A DNA stretch of 64,000 nucleotides from Kribbella sindirgiensis (GTDB taxonomy: Bacteria > Actinomycetota > Actinomycetes > Propionibacteriales > Kribbellaceae): assembly GCF_004331435.1 (NCBI RefSeq), contig NZ_SJKA01000006.1, positions 248,001-312,000 of the forward strand, written 5' to 3'. Positions 33,769-42,950 of the stretch are shown here, piece after piece (the first letter of the stretch is position 1; the number at the start of each line of letters is the position of its first letter). The notes below the pieces were generated by a model. It was not told where the DNA came from. It worked only from the letters and a program-made list of their open reading frames with translations, and made no database searches. The translations under genes and the position numbers were made by a program.

Positions 33769-34916
33769 CGGGACGGCCACTTCCACGGCGGTTCGTCCAG
33801 TGGGCCTTGGCCGGTGATGGTGGTCGCGCCCTGCTCCTTGACGAGTTCGATCGTCTGGAGGTCGGGGGAGAGGGCCTCCATCGAGGCGATGAACGGGCGG
33901 GAGTGGGTGACGACGATGACCTGGGTCTCCTTCGCAGCGGTGACCACCAGGTTGGCCAGCGCCGGTAGGAGATCTGGGTGCAGGCTGGTCTCGGGTTCGT
34001 TGAGGACGAGGAGTTCGGGTGGTCTCGGGGTGAGCAGCGCGGCGACCCACAGCAGGTACCTCAGGGTGCCGTCGGACAGCTCGGCGCCGGAGAGCGGGCG
34101 CAGCAACCCGTGCTGGTGAAAGGCGATCTCGAAACGCCCGGCGGTGTTGGTGATCTGGACGCGACTGCCGGGGAACGCGAGCTCGATCGCCTCGTCCAGC
34201 GCCCCGCGAGGACCTAGCTCCCGAACCGTCTGCAGGGCCGCGGCCAGATCCGCGCCGTCCCCGGAGAGTACGGCGGTCCTCGTGCCGACCTGGATACTTC
34301 GGGCGGGCGCTGTCGCGTCGGTCCGGAAGTGGTCGTAGAACCGCCATCCGCGCAGGCGTTCCCGCACCAGCAACAGCTCGGGTGCGCGCTCCGGGTCGGC
34401 GAACTCGCTCAACATGCTGTCGAACGACTGGAGCGGATGCCCGCCGCGCTGCCACTCGCCCTTCGCCGTACGGATCCGGACCTCGTGGTTGATGCGCTCG
34501 ACCAGCAAGGCCGCCGGCCGGAGGAACGGCCCGGCCCACAGGGCTTCCCGCTTGATCTCCGGATCGAGATCGAACGCGGAACCGTTCGGGATCGGCAGCC
34601 CGAGATCCATCAGGTAGCCGTAGTCGTCACCCGCGAACCCCATCCGCAACGTGACCGGCCCGGTCCGCCGCGTGCCTTGCGTAGGCCGGTCCTTCCGCAC
34701 ATGCTCCGGCCCCGCCCACAACGTCGACTGCAGCCCACCCTCCCGCGCCAGCGCGGCGACAGCACCGTTTCGCGACGCGTCGGCAAGCAACCGGAGCGCC
34801 CGGTACAGGCTCGACTTGCCCGTCCCGTTCGCCCCGGTCACCACGTTCAACCTGCCCAGCGGCATGACAACCCGCCGCAACGACCGGTAGTTCTCCACCG
34901 CCAGCGCCGTCAACAT
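33765..34916 (-). CDS. AAA family ATPase (RecF/OLD-like)
   Basis: A 383-residue ATPase without a coiled-coil arm. VENYRSLRRVVMPLGRLNVV then GANGTGKSSLYR is the Walker A region, LSGAELSDGTLRYLLWVAAL the signature, and ELLVLNEPETSLHPDLLPAL Walker B with catalytic Glu. IVVTHSRPF is the H-loop. The overall plan is that of orphan RecF/OLD-type AAA proteins found in genome defence and repair, but no nuclease (TOPRIM) domain is present. The ATG at 34916 is clear. Standing alone, its role is unknown. Confidence 0.88.
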   Translation of the reverse strand: MLTALAVENYRSLRRVVMPLGRLNVVTGANGTGKSSLYRALRLLADASRNGAVAALAREGGLQSTLWAGPEHVRKDRPTQGTRRTGPVTLRMGFAGDDYGYLMDLGLPIPNGSAFDLDPEIKREALWAGPFLRPAALLVERINHEVRIRTAKGEWQRGGHPLQSFDSMLSEFADPERAPELLLVRERLRGWRFYDHFRTDATAPARSIQVGTRTAVLSGDGADLAAALQTVRELGPRGALDEAIELAFPGSRVQITNTAGRFEIAFHQHGLLRPLSGAELSDGTLRYLLWVAALLTPRPPELLVLNEPETSLHPDLLPALANLVVTAAKETQVIVVTHSRPFIASMEALSPDLQTIELVKEQGATTITGQGPLDEPPWKWPSR

Positions 34917-34946
34917 ACGCCCAAGCTACAGACGCCCGCGGACAGA

Positions 34947-34980
34947 CAGCGGGCGCGTGGAAGAACCCACGCGCCCGCTG
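34947..34980. terminator. Hairpin terminator between same-strand units
   Basis: CAGCGGGCGCGTGG / CCACGCGCCCGCTG, 14-bp perfect arms with a 6-base loop. It lies 13 bases after the stop of the ABC exporter gene (minus strand) and upstream of the ATPase gene. Confidence 0.8.
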
Positions 34981-34992
34981 GTTGTCAGGTTG

Positions 34993-36870
34993 TCAGGCCA
35001 GGGATTCTTCCCAGGCCTGGTGGAGGCCGGCGTAGTGGCCGTCGTCCACGGTGATGAGTTGGTCGGGGGCGCCGTCCTCGATGATGCGGCCGTGTTCCAG
35101 GACCAGCACGCGGTCGGCGGTCTCGACGGTGGACAAGCGGTGGGCGATCACGATCGCCGTACGGTCGGCCAGGATCGTCTTCAGTGCCCGCTGGATGAGG
35201 CGTTCACTGGGGATGTCCAGGCTGGACGTCGCCTCGTCCAGGATCAGTACGGCGGGGTTCGCCAGGAACGCCCGCGCGAACGCGACCAACTGGCGCTGAC
35301 CCGCCGAGAGCCGCGAACCGCGCTTCTCGACCGGTGTGTCGTACCCGTTGGGCAGTGCCGTGATGAAGTCGTGCGCGCCGATCACCTTCGCGGCCTCGAC
35401 GACCTCCTCCATCGTCGCGCCCGGTTTGCCGAACCGGATGTTGTCGGCGACCGAGCCGGTGAACAGGAAGTTCTCCTGCGTCACCATCACGACCCGCTCG
35501 CGCAGGTCGTCCTCGGTCAGGTCCCGCAGGTCGACGCCGTCGAGCAGCAGGTGCCCGCTCGTCGGGTCGTAGAACCGCGCCACCAGCTTGGCGATCGTGG
35601 TCTTCCCGGCGCCTGTCGTCCCGACCAGGGCCAGGGTCTGGCCGGCCGGCACGTCCAGCTGCAGACCGGGCAGCACCGGTACGCCGTCGACGTACTCGAA
35701 GCGCACGTTCCGCAGCTCCAGATGCCCGTGGGCCGGACCTGGCTTGGCCGGCTTGATCGGCTCCGGCACGTCCGGGGTCTCGTTCAGCACACCGGAGAGC
35801 TTCTCCAGCGCCGCCGACGCGGACAGGAACGTGTTGTAGAACTGCGTGATGTCCTGCAGCGGCTCGAAGAACTGCCGCAGGTACAGCAGGAACGCCGTCA
35901 GGACGCCGACCGTCACGTGCCCGTGGTACGCCTGGTAACCGCCGTACGCCAGGATCGCGACGATGGTGATGTTGCCGACGCCCTTGATCGCCGGCATGAA
36001 GACCGCGTTCAGCCGGAACGCCTCGAGGTTGGCCTTCCGGTAGCGGTCGTTGACGCCGTGGAAGATCTCCTCGTTGCGCGGCTCCCGCCGGAACGCCTGC
36101 ACCGCGCGGATCCCGGTCATCGACTCGACGAAGTGCACGATGACCAGCACGACGGCCTCGCGCGTCTGCCGGTAGACCGCCGCGGACCGCTTCCGGAACC
36201 ACGCCGTCAGGATCAGCAGCGCCGGGAACGACAGCAGGGCGAGCAGACCGAGCTTGAGGTCGAGTGTGAGCAGGATGATCGACGTACCGACCAGTGTCAG
36301 CACCGCCGTGACGAGGCTGTCGAACCCGCTCGCCAGCATCTCGTCGATGACGCCCACGTCGGACGTCAGTCGCGAGATCACCCGGCCGGACGTGAACTTG
36401 TCGTGGAACGCCGGGCTGAGCCGCTGGAAGTGGTCGAACACCCGCTTCCGCAGACCGAGCAGGATGGTCTGACCGAGCCGGCCCGAACGCATCAGGAACA
36501 GCTGCCGCGCCCAGGCCTGGAGCAACGCCGCCGCCAGGACGGTGATGACGATCGTGATCAGCTCCTGGGAGCCCTCACCCGCCAGGATCGGCGGGATGCC
36601 GTTGTCGATGCCCAGGTGGACCAGGTACGGCACGGCGAGCCGGGCGCCGTTCTCGACGATCACGATCGCGACCAGCAGCCAGATCAGCTTCTTGTACGGC
36701 CGGAGCAGCTCACCGAGCAGCTTCCGGGAGTCCTCCTTCAGCCGGATGCTGGTCGCGCGGGAGATCTCCCGGTCGGGGTCCTCCTCGAACAGACCCCGCC
36801 ACTTCTGTTCCTCCGGCTGCTGCTCGTCCTTGGCTTCAGTATCAGGAGGTGTTTGCTGGGTCGTCGTCAT
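34993..36870 (-). CDS. ABC exporter half-transporter with canonical ATPase site
   Basis: A 625-residue half-transporter: a six-helix membrane domain (about 60-350) and a nucleotide-binding domain with Walker A GTTGAGKTT, signature LSAGQRQLVAF, Walker B VLILDEATSSLD with catalytic Glu, and H-loop VIAHRLS. The ATG at 36870 (MTTTQQTPPDTEAK) overlaps the upstream ABC gene's stop by four bases. The frame stays open far upstream, but only as antisense of that gene. It forms a heterodimer with the neighbour. Such exporters move lipids, drugs or peptides. Confidence 0.95.
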   Translation of the reverse strand: MTTTQQTPPDTEAKDEQQPEEQKWRGLFEEDPDREISRATSIRLKEDSRKLLGELLRPYKKLIWLLVAIVIVENGARLAVPYLVHLGIDNGIPPILAGEGSQELITIVITVLAAALLQAWARQLFLMRSGRLGQTILLGLRKRVFDHFQRLSPAFHDKFTSGRVISRLTSDVGVIDEMLASGFDSLVTAVLTLVGTSIILLTLDLKLGLLALLSFPALLILTAWFRKRSAAVYRQTREAVVLVIVHFVESMTGIRAVQAFRREPRNEEIFHGVNDRYRKANLEAFRLNAVFMPAIKGVGNITIVAILAYGGYQAYHGHVTVGVLTAFLLYLRQFFEPLQDITQFYNTFLSASAALEKLSGVLNETPDVPEPIKPAKPGPAHGHLELRNVRFEYVDGVPVLPGLQLDVPAGQTLALVGTTGAGKTTIAKLVARFYDPTSGHLLLDGVDLRDLTEDDLRERVVMVTQENFLFTGSVADNIRFGKPGATMEEVVEAAKVIGAHDFITALPNGYDTPVEKRGSRLSAGQRQLVAFARAFLANPAVLILDEATSSLDIPSERLIQRALKTILADRTAIVIAHRLSTVETADRVLVLEHGRIIEDGAPDQLITVDDGHYAGLHQAWEESLA

Positions 36871-38678
36871 GCGTGCACCTCCTCTTCCTCCGCTGCGAGC
36901 AGGTGCCGGTACGCCGGGACCGTGGCAAGCAGCTCCTGGTGGGTTCCTACGTGGGTGACCGTGCCGTTCTGCAGCAGAGCGACCTGGTCGGCCAGCATCA
37001 CCGTCGACGCGCGGTGCGCGACCACGATGCCGGTGGTCTCGGAGAGCACGTTCTGCAGTGCTTCCTCGACCAGCGCCTCGGTGTGTACGTCGAGAGCGGA
37101 CAGGGTGTCGTCCAGCACCAGTACGGCGGGCTTGGCGAGCACTGCGCGAGCCAGTGCGAGCCGCTGCCGCTGACCACCCGACAGCGACATGCCCTGCTCG
37201 CCGACGCGCGTCTCGAGGCCCCACGGGAGGTCGTTCGCGAACTGCGCCTGAGCGACGTCCAGCGCCTGCTGGACCTCTGCCTCGGTGGCGTCCGGACGGC
37301 CGAGGGTCAGGTTCTCCCGGACGCTCATGGAGAACAGGGTGGGGTCGTCGAACGCGGACGCGACAGCCGTCCGCAACGACACCAGGGACAGGTCCCGGAT
37401 GTCGTGCCCGTCGATGGTGATCCGTCCGGCGGTCACGTCGTACAGCCGGGGGACCAGTGCGGTCAGAGTGGTCTTGCCGGACCCGGTGGCGCCGACCAGT
37501 GCGAGTGTCGTGCCAGGGGTGAGGTCCAGGTTGATGTCGTGCAGCACCTCGGTGGAGTCGTCCGAGAACCGGAACCCGACGTGCTCGAAGCGCAGGTGAC
37601 CCCGCGCGTGCGTGAGCTTCTCCGTGCCGTCCTTGATCACCGAGTAGGTGTCGAGGATCTCGCTGATCCGGTCCGCCGCGGTCATCGACTCCTGCGCCAT
37701 CGCCAGGATCGCGCCGAGCGAGGTGACCGGCCAGACCAGGGACAGCATCAGCGTGATGAACGCGACCAGGGTGCCGAGCGTGATGGCCTCCCGGCCGACG
37801 GCGAGTGCGCCGAGCAGCAGGACGATCACCAGGGTCAGGTTCGGGATCACGCCGAGGAAGCTCCAGAACCGGGACGCGAGCCGGACCTTCTCGACCTCGG
37901 TGTCGTACAGCGTGGTGGCCTCGTCGTCGAACTGACCCTGGACGTGCGGCCGCCGGCCGAACGCCTTGATCACCCGGAAGCCGAGCGCCGACTCCTCGAT
38001 CCGGGTGGCCAGGTCACCCTGCTGGTCCTGGACCTTGCGGGAGATCCGCAGGTACTTCTTCTCGAACTTCAGCGACACCATGACGATCGGCACGGCGGCC
38101 ACCAGGACCACGAGGCCGAGCGGCCAGTACAGCTGGAGCAGCAGGACCGTGACAACGGCCAGCTGGAGGATGTTCATCACCAGGAACAGCAGACCGAAGC
38201 CCATGAACCGGCGGATCGTGGACAGGTCGGTGGTGACGCGGGAGAGCAGCTGACCGCTCTGCCAGCGGGTGTGGAACTCCATCGGCAGTGACTGCAGACG
38301 GACGTACAGGTCGTGCCGGAGTGTGGCCTCGAGGTCGCTGACGGTCCGGGACTGCGCCCAGCGGCGCATCCAGACCAGGATGACCTCGGAGATGCTGAGC
38401 CCGAGGGCCAGGAGGGCCAGGGGGACCAGCATGCTCAGCTCGCGACGGGTGACCGGACCGTCGATGATGGCTCGGGTGACCAGCGGTACGGCGAGGCTGA
38501 CGCCGACGCCCAGCATGGCGGTGGAGAACATCACCGCGAGGCGCCAGCGGTGTGGCTTCAGGTAAGGACGGAGCCGCCACAGGTTGCGGCTGCGTTCTGG
38601 GGCACGGGTGGTAGGGGCTGCGATCGACGGCGCTTGGACAGTGTGCTCTGAGGGCATCTGGACGGGCGCACTTCCCAT
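36867..38678 (-). CDS. ABC exporter half-transporter with degenerate ATPase site
   Basis: A 603-residue half-transporter, first gene of the pair. NBD motifs are Walker A GATGSGKTT, signature LSGGQRQRLAL, and Walker B VLVLDDTLSALD, in which the catalytic Glu is replaced by Asp. This is the known pattern of heterodimeric exporters with one weak and one active site. The membrane domain begins near residue 40 (PHRWRLAVMFSTAMLGVGVS). The ATG at 38678 lacks a strong ribosome site, and an in-frame ATG 7 codons downstream is possible. Its stop overlaps the partner's start (ATGA). Confidence 0.94.
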   Translation of the reverse strand: MGSAPVQMPSEHTVQAPSIAAPTTRAPERSRNLWRLRPYLKPHRWRLAVMFSTAMLGVGVSLAVPLVTRAIIDGPVTRRELSMLVPLALLALGLSISEVILVWMRRWAQSRTVSDLEATLRHDLYVRLQSLPMEFHTRWQSGQLLSRVTTDLSTIRRFMGFGLLFLVMNILQLAVVTVLLLQLYWPLGLVVLVAAVPIVMVSLKFEKKYLRISRKVQDQQGDLATRIEESALGFRVIKAFGRRPHVQGQFDDEATTLYDTEVEKVRLASRFWSFLGVIPNLTLVIVLLLGALAVGREAITLGTLVAFITLMLSLVWPVTSLGAILAMAQESMTAADRISEILDTYSVIKDGTEKLTHARGHLRFEHVGFRFSDDSTEVLHDINLDLTPGTTLALVGATGSGKTTLTALVPRLYDVTAGRITIDGHDIRDLSLVSLRTAVASAFDDPTLFSMSVRENLTLGRPDATEAEVQQALDVAQAQFANDLPWGLETRVGEQGMSLSGGQRQRLALARAVLAKPAVLVLDDTLSALDVHTEALVEEALQNVLSETTGIVVAHRASTVMLADQVALLQNGTVTHVGTHQELLATVPAYRHLLAAEEEEVHA

Positions 38679-38847
38679 CTACTTCGAATCAAAGGGGTTT
38701 TGCGACCTGAAAACGGCGCACTTTCCAGTATCGCTCAGTAGGTAAGCGCTTGTCGCGCCAATTCCATTCCCGGTGAATGAATCGCAATAGCCCATCCGAT
38801 CCCCACGCGGGAACATGTCCGGCACCTATCACGATCCGCAATCAGTG

Positions 38848-40065
38848 CTAGGCCATCGATCGCCCGGCCGGTGCCTCTTCGGGCAGATCCCGCAGCTCGC
38901 GGAGCGGCGAGCAGGCGGCGACCAGGAGGCCGGCGAGCATGCCGGCGGTCGCGATCAGCAGGGTGGGACGGATGTGCAGAGCGGTGGCGACCACGCCGGA
39001 AACCGCCGCACCGACCGTTTGGCCTCCGATGACGAGGGTGCGCCAGGAGGCGGTGACCTGGCCCATGAGGTGCGGCGGTGCGAGCGCCTGGCGCAGAGTG
39101 CGTTGCGGGACGGCGAACAGCGACATACCGAGTCCGGCGAGTGCCTGTCCGAGAAGGATCACCGGCGTCACCCCGGTGAACAGAGCGACGCCGTTGAGTG
39201 ACGCCAGGAACACGCCGGACAGGTACGAGTGGCCGAGACCGACCCTGCGGCACCAGGCAGGGGCTACGAAGGTCCCGGCCACCGCGGCAGCTCCGAACAT
39301 CGTCATGGACAGCCCGACGAACGCCGGTGACCTGTCCAGCTCACGGATCAGGAAGAGCACCACCAGCGGCCCCTGCATGGCTCCGGCCATGGCAGCGATA
39401 CCGGCCGAGACGACAAGCGGTCTGAGCATCCGGTGGCCGAAGAGCATCCGCAGACCCGCCGACAGACGTACTTCGGACCGCTCGGGTGCAGGTGCGCGGC
39501 TGGGCTCGCGCAGGAGGTACGCCGCGATGGTGGACACGACGTACGACGCGGCGTCGACGAGGATCGCGAACGGTGCCGTGAGCACCTGTACGAGCACCCC
39601 GGCCGCCGACGGTCCGAGGGTGGAGGCGAGGTTGAGATTGAGCAGCGCCGCGCTGTTCGCCCGCATCAGGTCCTCACGGGGCACCAGCGACGGGATCATC
39701 GTCTGCGACGCGGTGTCGGACAGCAGAGTCAGCACTCCGGTCAGTACGGCGACGGCGTACAGCTGCTCGATGCGCAGCCAGCCCAGCGCTGCCACCGCGG
39801 GCACCGAGCCGAGCAGGAGGAGCCGTCCGACGTCGGTCCAGATGAGGACGCGCCGCAGCGGCCACCTGTCGACCCAGACGCCGGCCAGCAGTCCGAACAC
39901 GAGATGCGGAGCGATCGTCAACGCTGCCAGCGCGCCCATCTCCACAGCCGACGCCTGCAGAGTCACCACAGCCACCAGCGGCAGCGCGACAGCTGTGACC
40001 GCACTGCCCGACGCGGACACCAGCTGTCCGATCCACAGCTTCCGGAACTCGCCCTCACGACCCAT
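38848..40065 (-). CDS. MFS transporter
   Basis: A 405-residue major facilitator protein with about twelve helices, starting FRKLWIGQLVSASGSAVTAV. The loop 2-3 signature appears as GVWVDRWPLRRVLIWTDVGR. A large central loop contains EPSRAPAPERSEVRLSAG. The pattern is that of actinobacterial drug or metabolite effluxers of the MFS_3/enterobactin-exporter type. It is monocistronic. The 169 bases between it and the ABC operon hold no gene. Confidence 0.92.
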   Translation of the reverse strand: MGREGEFRKLWIGQLVSASGSAVTAVALPLVAVVTLQASAVEMGALAALTIAPHLVFGLLAGVWVDRWPLRRVLIWTDVGRLLLLGSVPAVAALGWLRIEQLYAVAVLTGVLTLLSDTASQTMIPSLVPREDLMRANSAALLNLNLASTLGPSAAGVLVQVLTAPFAILVDAASYVVSTIAAYLLREPSRAPAPERSEVRLSAGLRMLFGHRMLRPLVVSAGIAAMAGAMQGPLVVLFLIRELDRSPAFVGLSMTMFGAAAVAGTFVAPAWCRRVGLGHSYLSGVFLASLNGVALFTGVTPVILLGQALAGLGMSLFAVPQRTLRQALAPPHLMGQVTASWRTLVIGGQTVGAAVSGVVATALHIRPTLLIATAGMLAGLLVAACSPLRELRDLPEEAPAGRSMA

Positions 40066-40288
40066 GCCATGTCTGTGAACCTGTCACTCAGCAGAGCCAG
40101 TCGACTACGCCTGTTCGCCCGGAGCAGACGAGTTCACTCCAGGCGAAACACCGGACCTCTTGCGGTGGTCAGCTCAGGACCTCTGGCCGGATCGGGAGGA
40201 CCTTTGGACCAGAGCCGCGTCGACCACGGAGGGTTACGTTGGGCGGAGATCCCCGGGGGGCTCGGGGGACAACGGGGGGAGACCGATC

Positions 40289-40882
40289 ATGTCGCAGCAC
40301 ATTCCGCAGCAACCTTTCTATCCGCAGCAACAGCTACCGCCGCAGGGGCCGGCGGGTCCCGGCCCGCAGCCGCCGCAGCCGCCGCAGCCCAAGAAGCGCC
40401 GTCGTTGGATCCCGTGGGCCGTGGCCTCCGGAACGTTCGTACTGGGTCTGGTCATCGGCGCCGCGCCGAGCGGCGGCACTGCATCGACGTCAGCCGGCAC
40501 ACCGCAGGCGACGGCCACCGAGACCGTCCAGGCGCCAGGCCCGACAGTGACGGTCACGGCACCGCCGGTGCAGGTGACAGCGCCGCCGGTGACGGTGACG
40601 AAGCCCGCTCCGCCGGCCAAGACCGTGACGGCTGCGCCACCCGAAGCCGCAGTCACGTTCGAGGGTGACGGCACCTACGAGGTCGGCGTCGACATCAAGC
40701 CTGGCAAGTACAAGACGGCCGGCGGTGACGGCTGCTACTGGGCGCGGTTGAAGAGCCTGGACGGCGGCTTCGACGCCATCATCGCCAACAATCTGAGCGA
40801 CGGCCCGCAGACGGTGACGATCAAGAAGACCGACAAGGGTTTCGAAACCAGCAACTGCGCAGCCTGGCGAAAGGTCGCCTAA
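40289..40882 (+). CDS. Membrane-anchored protein with C-terminal extracytoplasmic domain
   Basis: A 197-residue protein with a Gln/Pro-rich cytoplasmic start (QQPFYPQQQLPPQGPAGPG), basic KKRRR, one helix (WIPWAVASGTFVLGLVIGAA), then a Val/Thr/Pro linker (TVTVTAPPVQVTAPPVTVTK). The C-terminal domain is GDGTYEVGVDIKPGKYKTAG then CYWARLKSLDGG with two cysteines. The same domain is widespread in actinobacterial surface proteins and is uncharacterised. ATG 40289 follows GGGGGA. The repeats start 28 bases after the stop. Confidence 0.82.
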   Translation: MSQHIPQQPFYPQQQLPPQGPAGPGPQPPQPPQPKKRRRWIPWAVASGTFVLGLVIGAAPSGGTASTSAGTPQATATETVQAPGPTVTVTAPPVQVTAPPVTVTKPAPPAKTVTAAPPEAAVTFEGDGTYEVGVDIKPGKYKTAGGDGCYWARLKSLDGGFDAIIANNLSDGPQTVTIKKTDKGFETSNCAAWRKVA

Positions 40883-40910
40883 CCGCAGGTCACCTAACCG
40901 GCTCTGTGAC

Positions 40911-41143
40911 CCCCAAACCGGTTTGGGGAGTCGCGGCTGCCCGGATCGGGAGGTGGGGCTCCCCGGTCGGTGTGGAGGGGTTCCCCGAACTGGTTTGGGG
41001 AGTTGCGGGTGCCTGGGGTGGGAGGTGGGGCTCCCCGGTTGGTGTGGAGGGTTCCCCGAACTGGTTTGGGGAGTTGCGGGTACCCGGATCGGGAGGTAGG
41101 ACTCCCCGGTCCGTGCGCAGGGGTTCCCCAAACCGGTTTGGGG
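40911..41143. repeat. 72-bp tandem repeat with four palindromic cores
   Basis: Four copies of an 18-bp palindrome lie at 40911, 40983, 41054 and 41126, that is, every 71-72 bases. The outer copies are perfect (CCCCAAACCGGTTTGGGG); the inner two read CCCCGAACTGGTTTGGGG. Spacers are similar to each other and contain GGGGCTCCCCGG. The array fills the gap between two convergent genes, so it acts as stacked terminators at least. Confidence 0.9.
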
Positions 41144-41165
41144 AGCGACTGCGCGGTGGGTGTGT

Positions 41166-42950
41166 TCAGTCCACGCGAAACACGGGGCCTTTTGCGGTGA
41201 AGGGGAGGGATGCGCCGCGGGGGATCAGCCATGCGTGCTCCCGCCGTACCCGGACGACGTCGCACTGGCCGTCGGTGATGAGCAAGATCGGACCGTGGAC
41301 CGGGAAGTCGTCCGCACGCTCCAGCAGATCCACACCGGGCTGCAGGACGGTCCCGCCGCGCCCATGCACCTTCACGCGGCCGGCGATGTCGTCCACCGGC
41401 ACGTAGCCGGCGTCGTACGCCGCGGCGTCGCAGTACACCACTCGCGCAGCCGGTACGTCGCGAGCACGTGAGTACGAGGCGATCGCTCCGAGCGCCTTGC
41501 CGAGCAGTTCGCGGTCCATCGAGCCCGAGGTGTCCAGGACGACGCCGTACGTCGGGAGTCGTTCCAGCTCGACCGGGCGGATCCAGCCGGGGCGGGGGAT
41601 GTCCGGCGTACCGGATTGGCGTCGGGAGGCCCGTGCGTACGTGCGGGTTTTCTCGACCGCGGGGACGTGCTCCTCGAACCAGCGTGCCAGCTGCGCGTCC
41701 CAGGCGAGCGGCGGGTGGTCCAGGGCGCGGATCTCCTCGACCAGCCCGGCTGGCAGTGTGCCGCGCGCTGGGTCGTGGTACGCCAGGCCGGTGCTCAGGG
41801 CGCGTCGGTAGATGTCGTCCAGACCCGCGCCCCGAGCGGCTTCACCAGAGTGCGGGAGTGGGTGGCCGAGTACGTCGCCCAGGCCGACGCCGCGCAGCGT
41901 CGCCAGCTTGCGGTAGCGGCGCAGGTCCGTGGTGATGCGGTCGTAGACCTCTTCCGCGGACATGCCCTTCAGCGCCGGGTCGTAGAGCCCACCGTCGGGC
42001 AGGGTGCCGACACCCATCTCCAGGAGCCAGCCGTTGATCACCAGATCGGCGGCGACGTTCCACAGGTACGGGTCGCGGCCGCCGACGCGCTCCCCGTGCC
42101 GTAGAGCGGCGTGCAGCATCTCGTGTGCCATGACGAATCGCCACTCGCTCAGCGTGAGGCTGGCCAGCGGGTTCACGTAGATCTCGCCGGCGGACGCGTT
42201 GACCGCCGCGACCCGGATGTCCCAGCTGCGGGCGAGCTCGGCCTCGGCGACGACCGTCATGCTCGCAGCGATCGCACCGAGGAGCGGGTACGACGAGACG
42301 AACCAGCCGAGCGCTAGGTCCCACTTGTCGCGGCCGCCACTGCGTGCGGTCAGCGACGAGCGCGCGCCACCTGCAACCTCGACAGCCGCAGCAGCCGCGG
42401 CTGACAGACCTGCGGCGAACAGCTCACCCCAGTTCGGCGGCTTGCCCCAGCCGTTCCAGCGGGCAGTCCGCACATCAGGCGCGTGACCTGCCACTCCCAG
42501 ACGCTCGTACTCCGCCGGTACGTCGGTACGCCGCCACTGTCGGGCCAGCGCGTCCTCGTCCATCGCAGGGAAGTCGGGAGGCAGCTCAACAACCGGTGTA
42601 CCGAGTTTGAGCGACTGGAGGTAACGGTTGACCGCCACATCGTTCGCGGCGCCGGCGGCCTGGTCAGGTTCTGGCAGGTCACGTTCGGCGTGGCCGAGGC
42701 CCAGGTGGATCAGCAGGTGCGCGAAGACCCACGACCACTCCTCTGAGGTGGCGCGCCGCGTCCGGTGCGTGCGGATCTGCCCGTTCGAGTCGATCGTCGC
42801 CCAGCCGTCTGGTGGGCAGCTGTCGTCACGCTGCGGGCTGTGCGCCCAGTCCGCCATCGGCGCGAACAGCGGGTGCCGCGCGATGACGCCCCAGCCGGTC
42901 TGGATCGCCTCCCATGCCGGGTCCCGCTGTGCCTTCTTCCGCTTAGGCAC
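41166..42950 (-). CDS. VWA-like/putative metallopeptidase (DUF2201) MoxR partner
   Basis: A 594-residue cytoplasmic protein. A metallopeptidase-like domain has FVMAHEMLHAALRHGER (H276-E277-x2-H280). The C-terminal VWA-like domain has the MIDAS VVLDTSGSMD. An N-terminal copy of the peptidase fold is also visible: FAHLLIHLGLGHAER at 76-90 aligns with 274-288, but the Glu is Leu, so that copy is inactive. The start ATG 42950 overlaps the MoxR ATPase gene by 8 bases. MoxR-VWA pairs act as chaperones that insert metals or remodel complexes; the target is unknown. Confidence 0.9.
   Translation of the reverse strand: MPKRKKAQRDPAWEAIQTGWGVIARHPLFAPMADWAHSPQRDDSCPPDGWATIDSNGQIRTHRTRRATSEEWSWVFAHLLIHLGLGHAERDLPEPDQAAGAANDVAVNRYLQSLKLGTPVVELPPDFPAMDEDALARQWRRTDVPAEYERLGVAGHAPDVRTARWNGWGKPPNWGELFAAGLSAAAAAAVEVAGGARSSLTARSGGRDKWDLALGWFVSSYPLLGAIAASMTVVAEAELARSWDIRVAAVNASAGEIYVNPLASLTLSEWRFVMAHEMLHAALRHGERVGGRDPYLWNVAADLVINGWLLEMGVGTLPDGGLYDPALKGMSAEEVYDRITTDLRRYRKLATLRGVGLGDVLGHPLPHSGEAARGAGLDDIYRRALSTGLAYHDPARGTLPAGLVEEIRALDHPPLAWDAQLARWFEEHVPAVEKTRTYARASRRQSGTPDIPRPGWIRPVELERLPTYGVVLDTSGSMDRELLGKALGAIASYSRARDVPAARVVYCDAAAYDAGYVPVDDIAGRVKVHGRGGTVLQPGVDLLERADDFPVHGPILLITDGQCDVVRVRREHAWLIPRGASLPFTAKGPVFRVD

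Noticed and set aside
36871..37224. N-terminal extension of the second ABC half-transporter
   Set aside because: It reads Arg-rich antisense-like sequence inside the partner gene; the ATGA overlap at 36870 is the natural start.
34957..38291. Long plus-strand frames opposite the ABC exporters
   Set aside because: They have shadow composition (RHQDRR-like); the minus strand encodes complete transporters.
40911..41143. CRISPR-like repeats
   Set aside because: The segments between the palindromes are themselves near-identical, and only four copies exist without cas genes.
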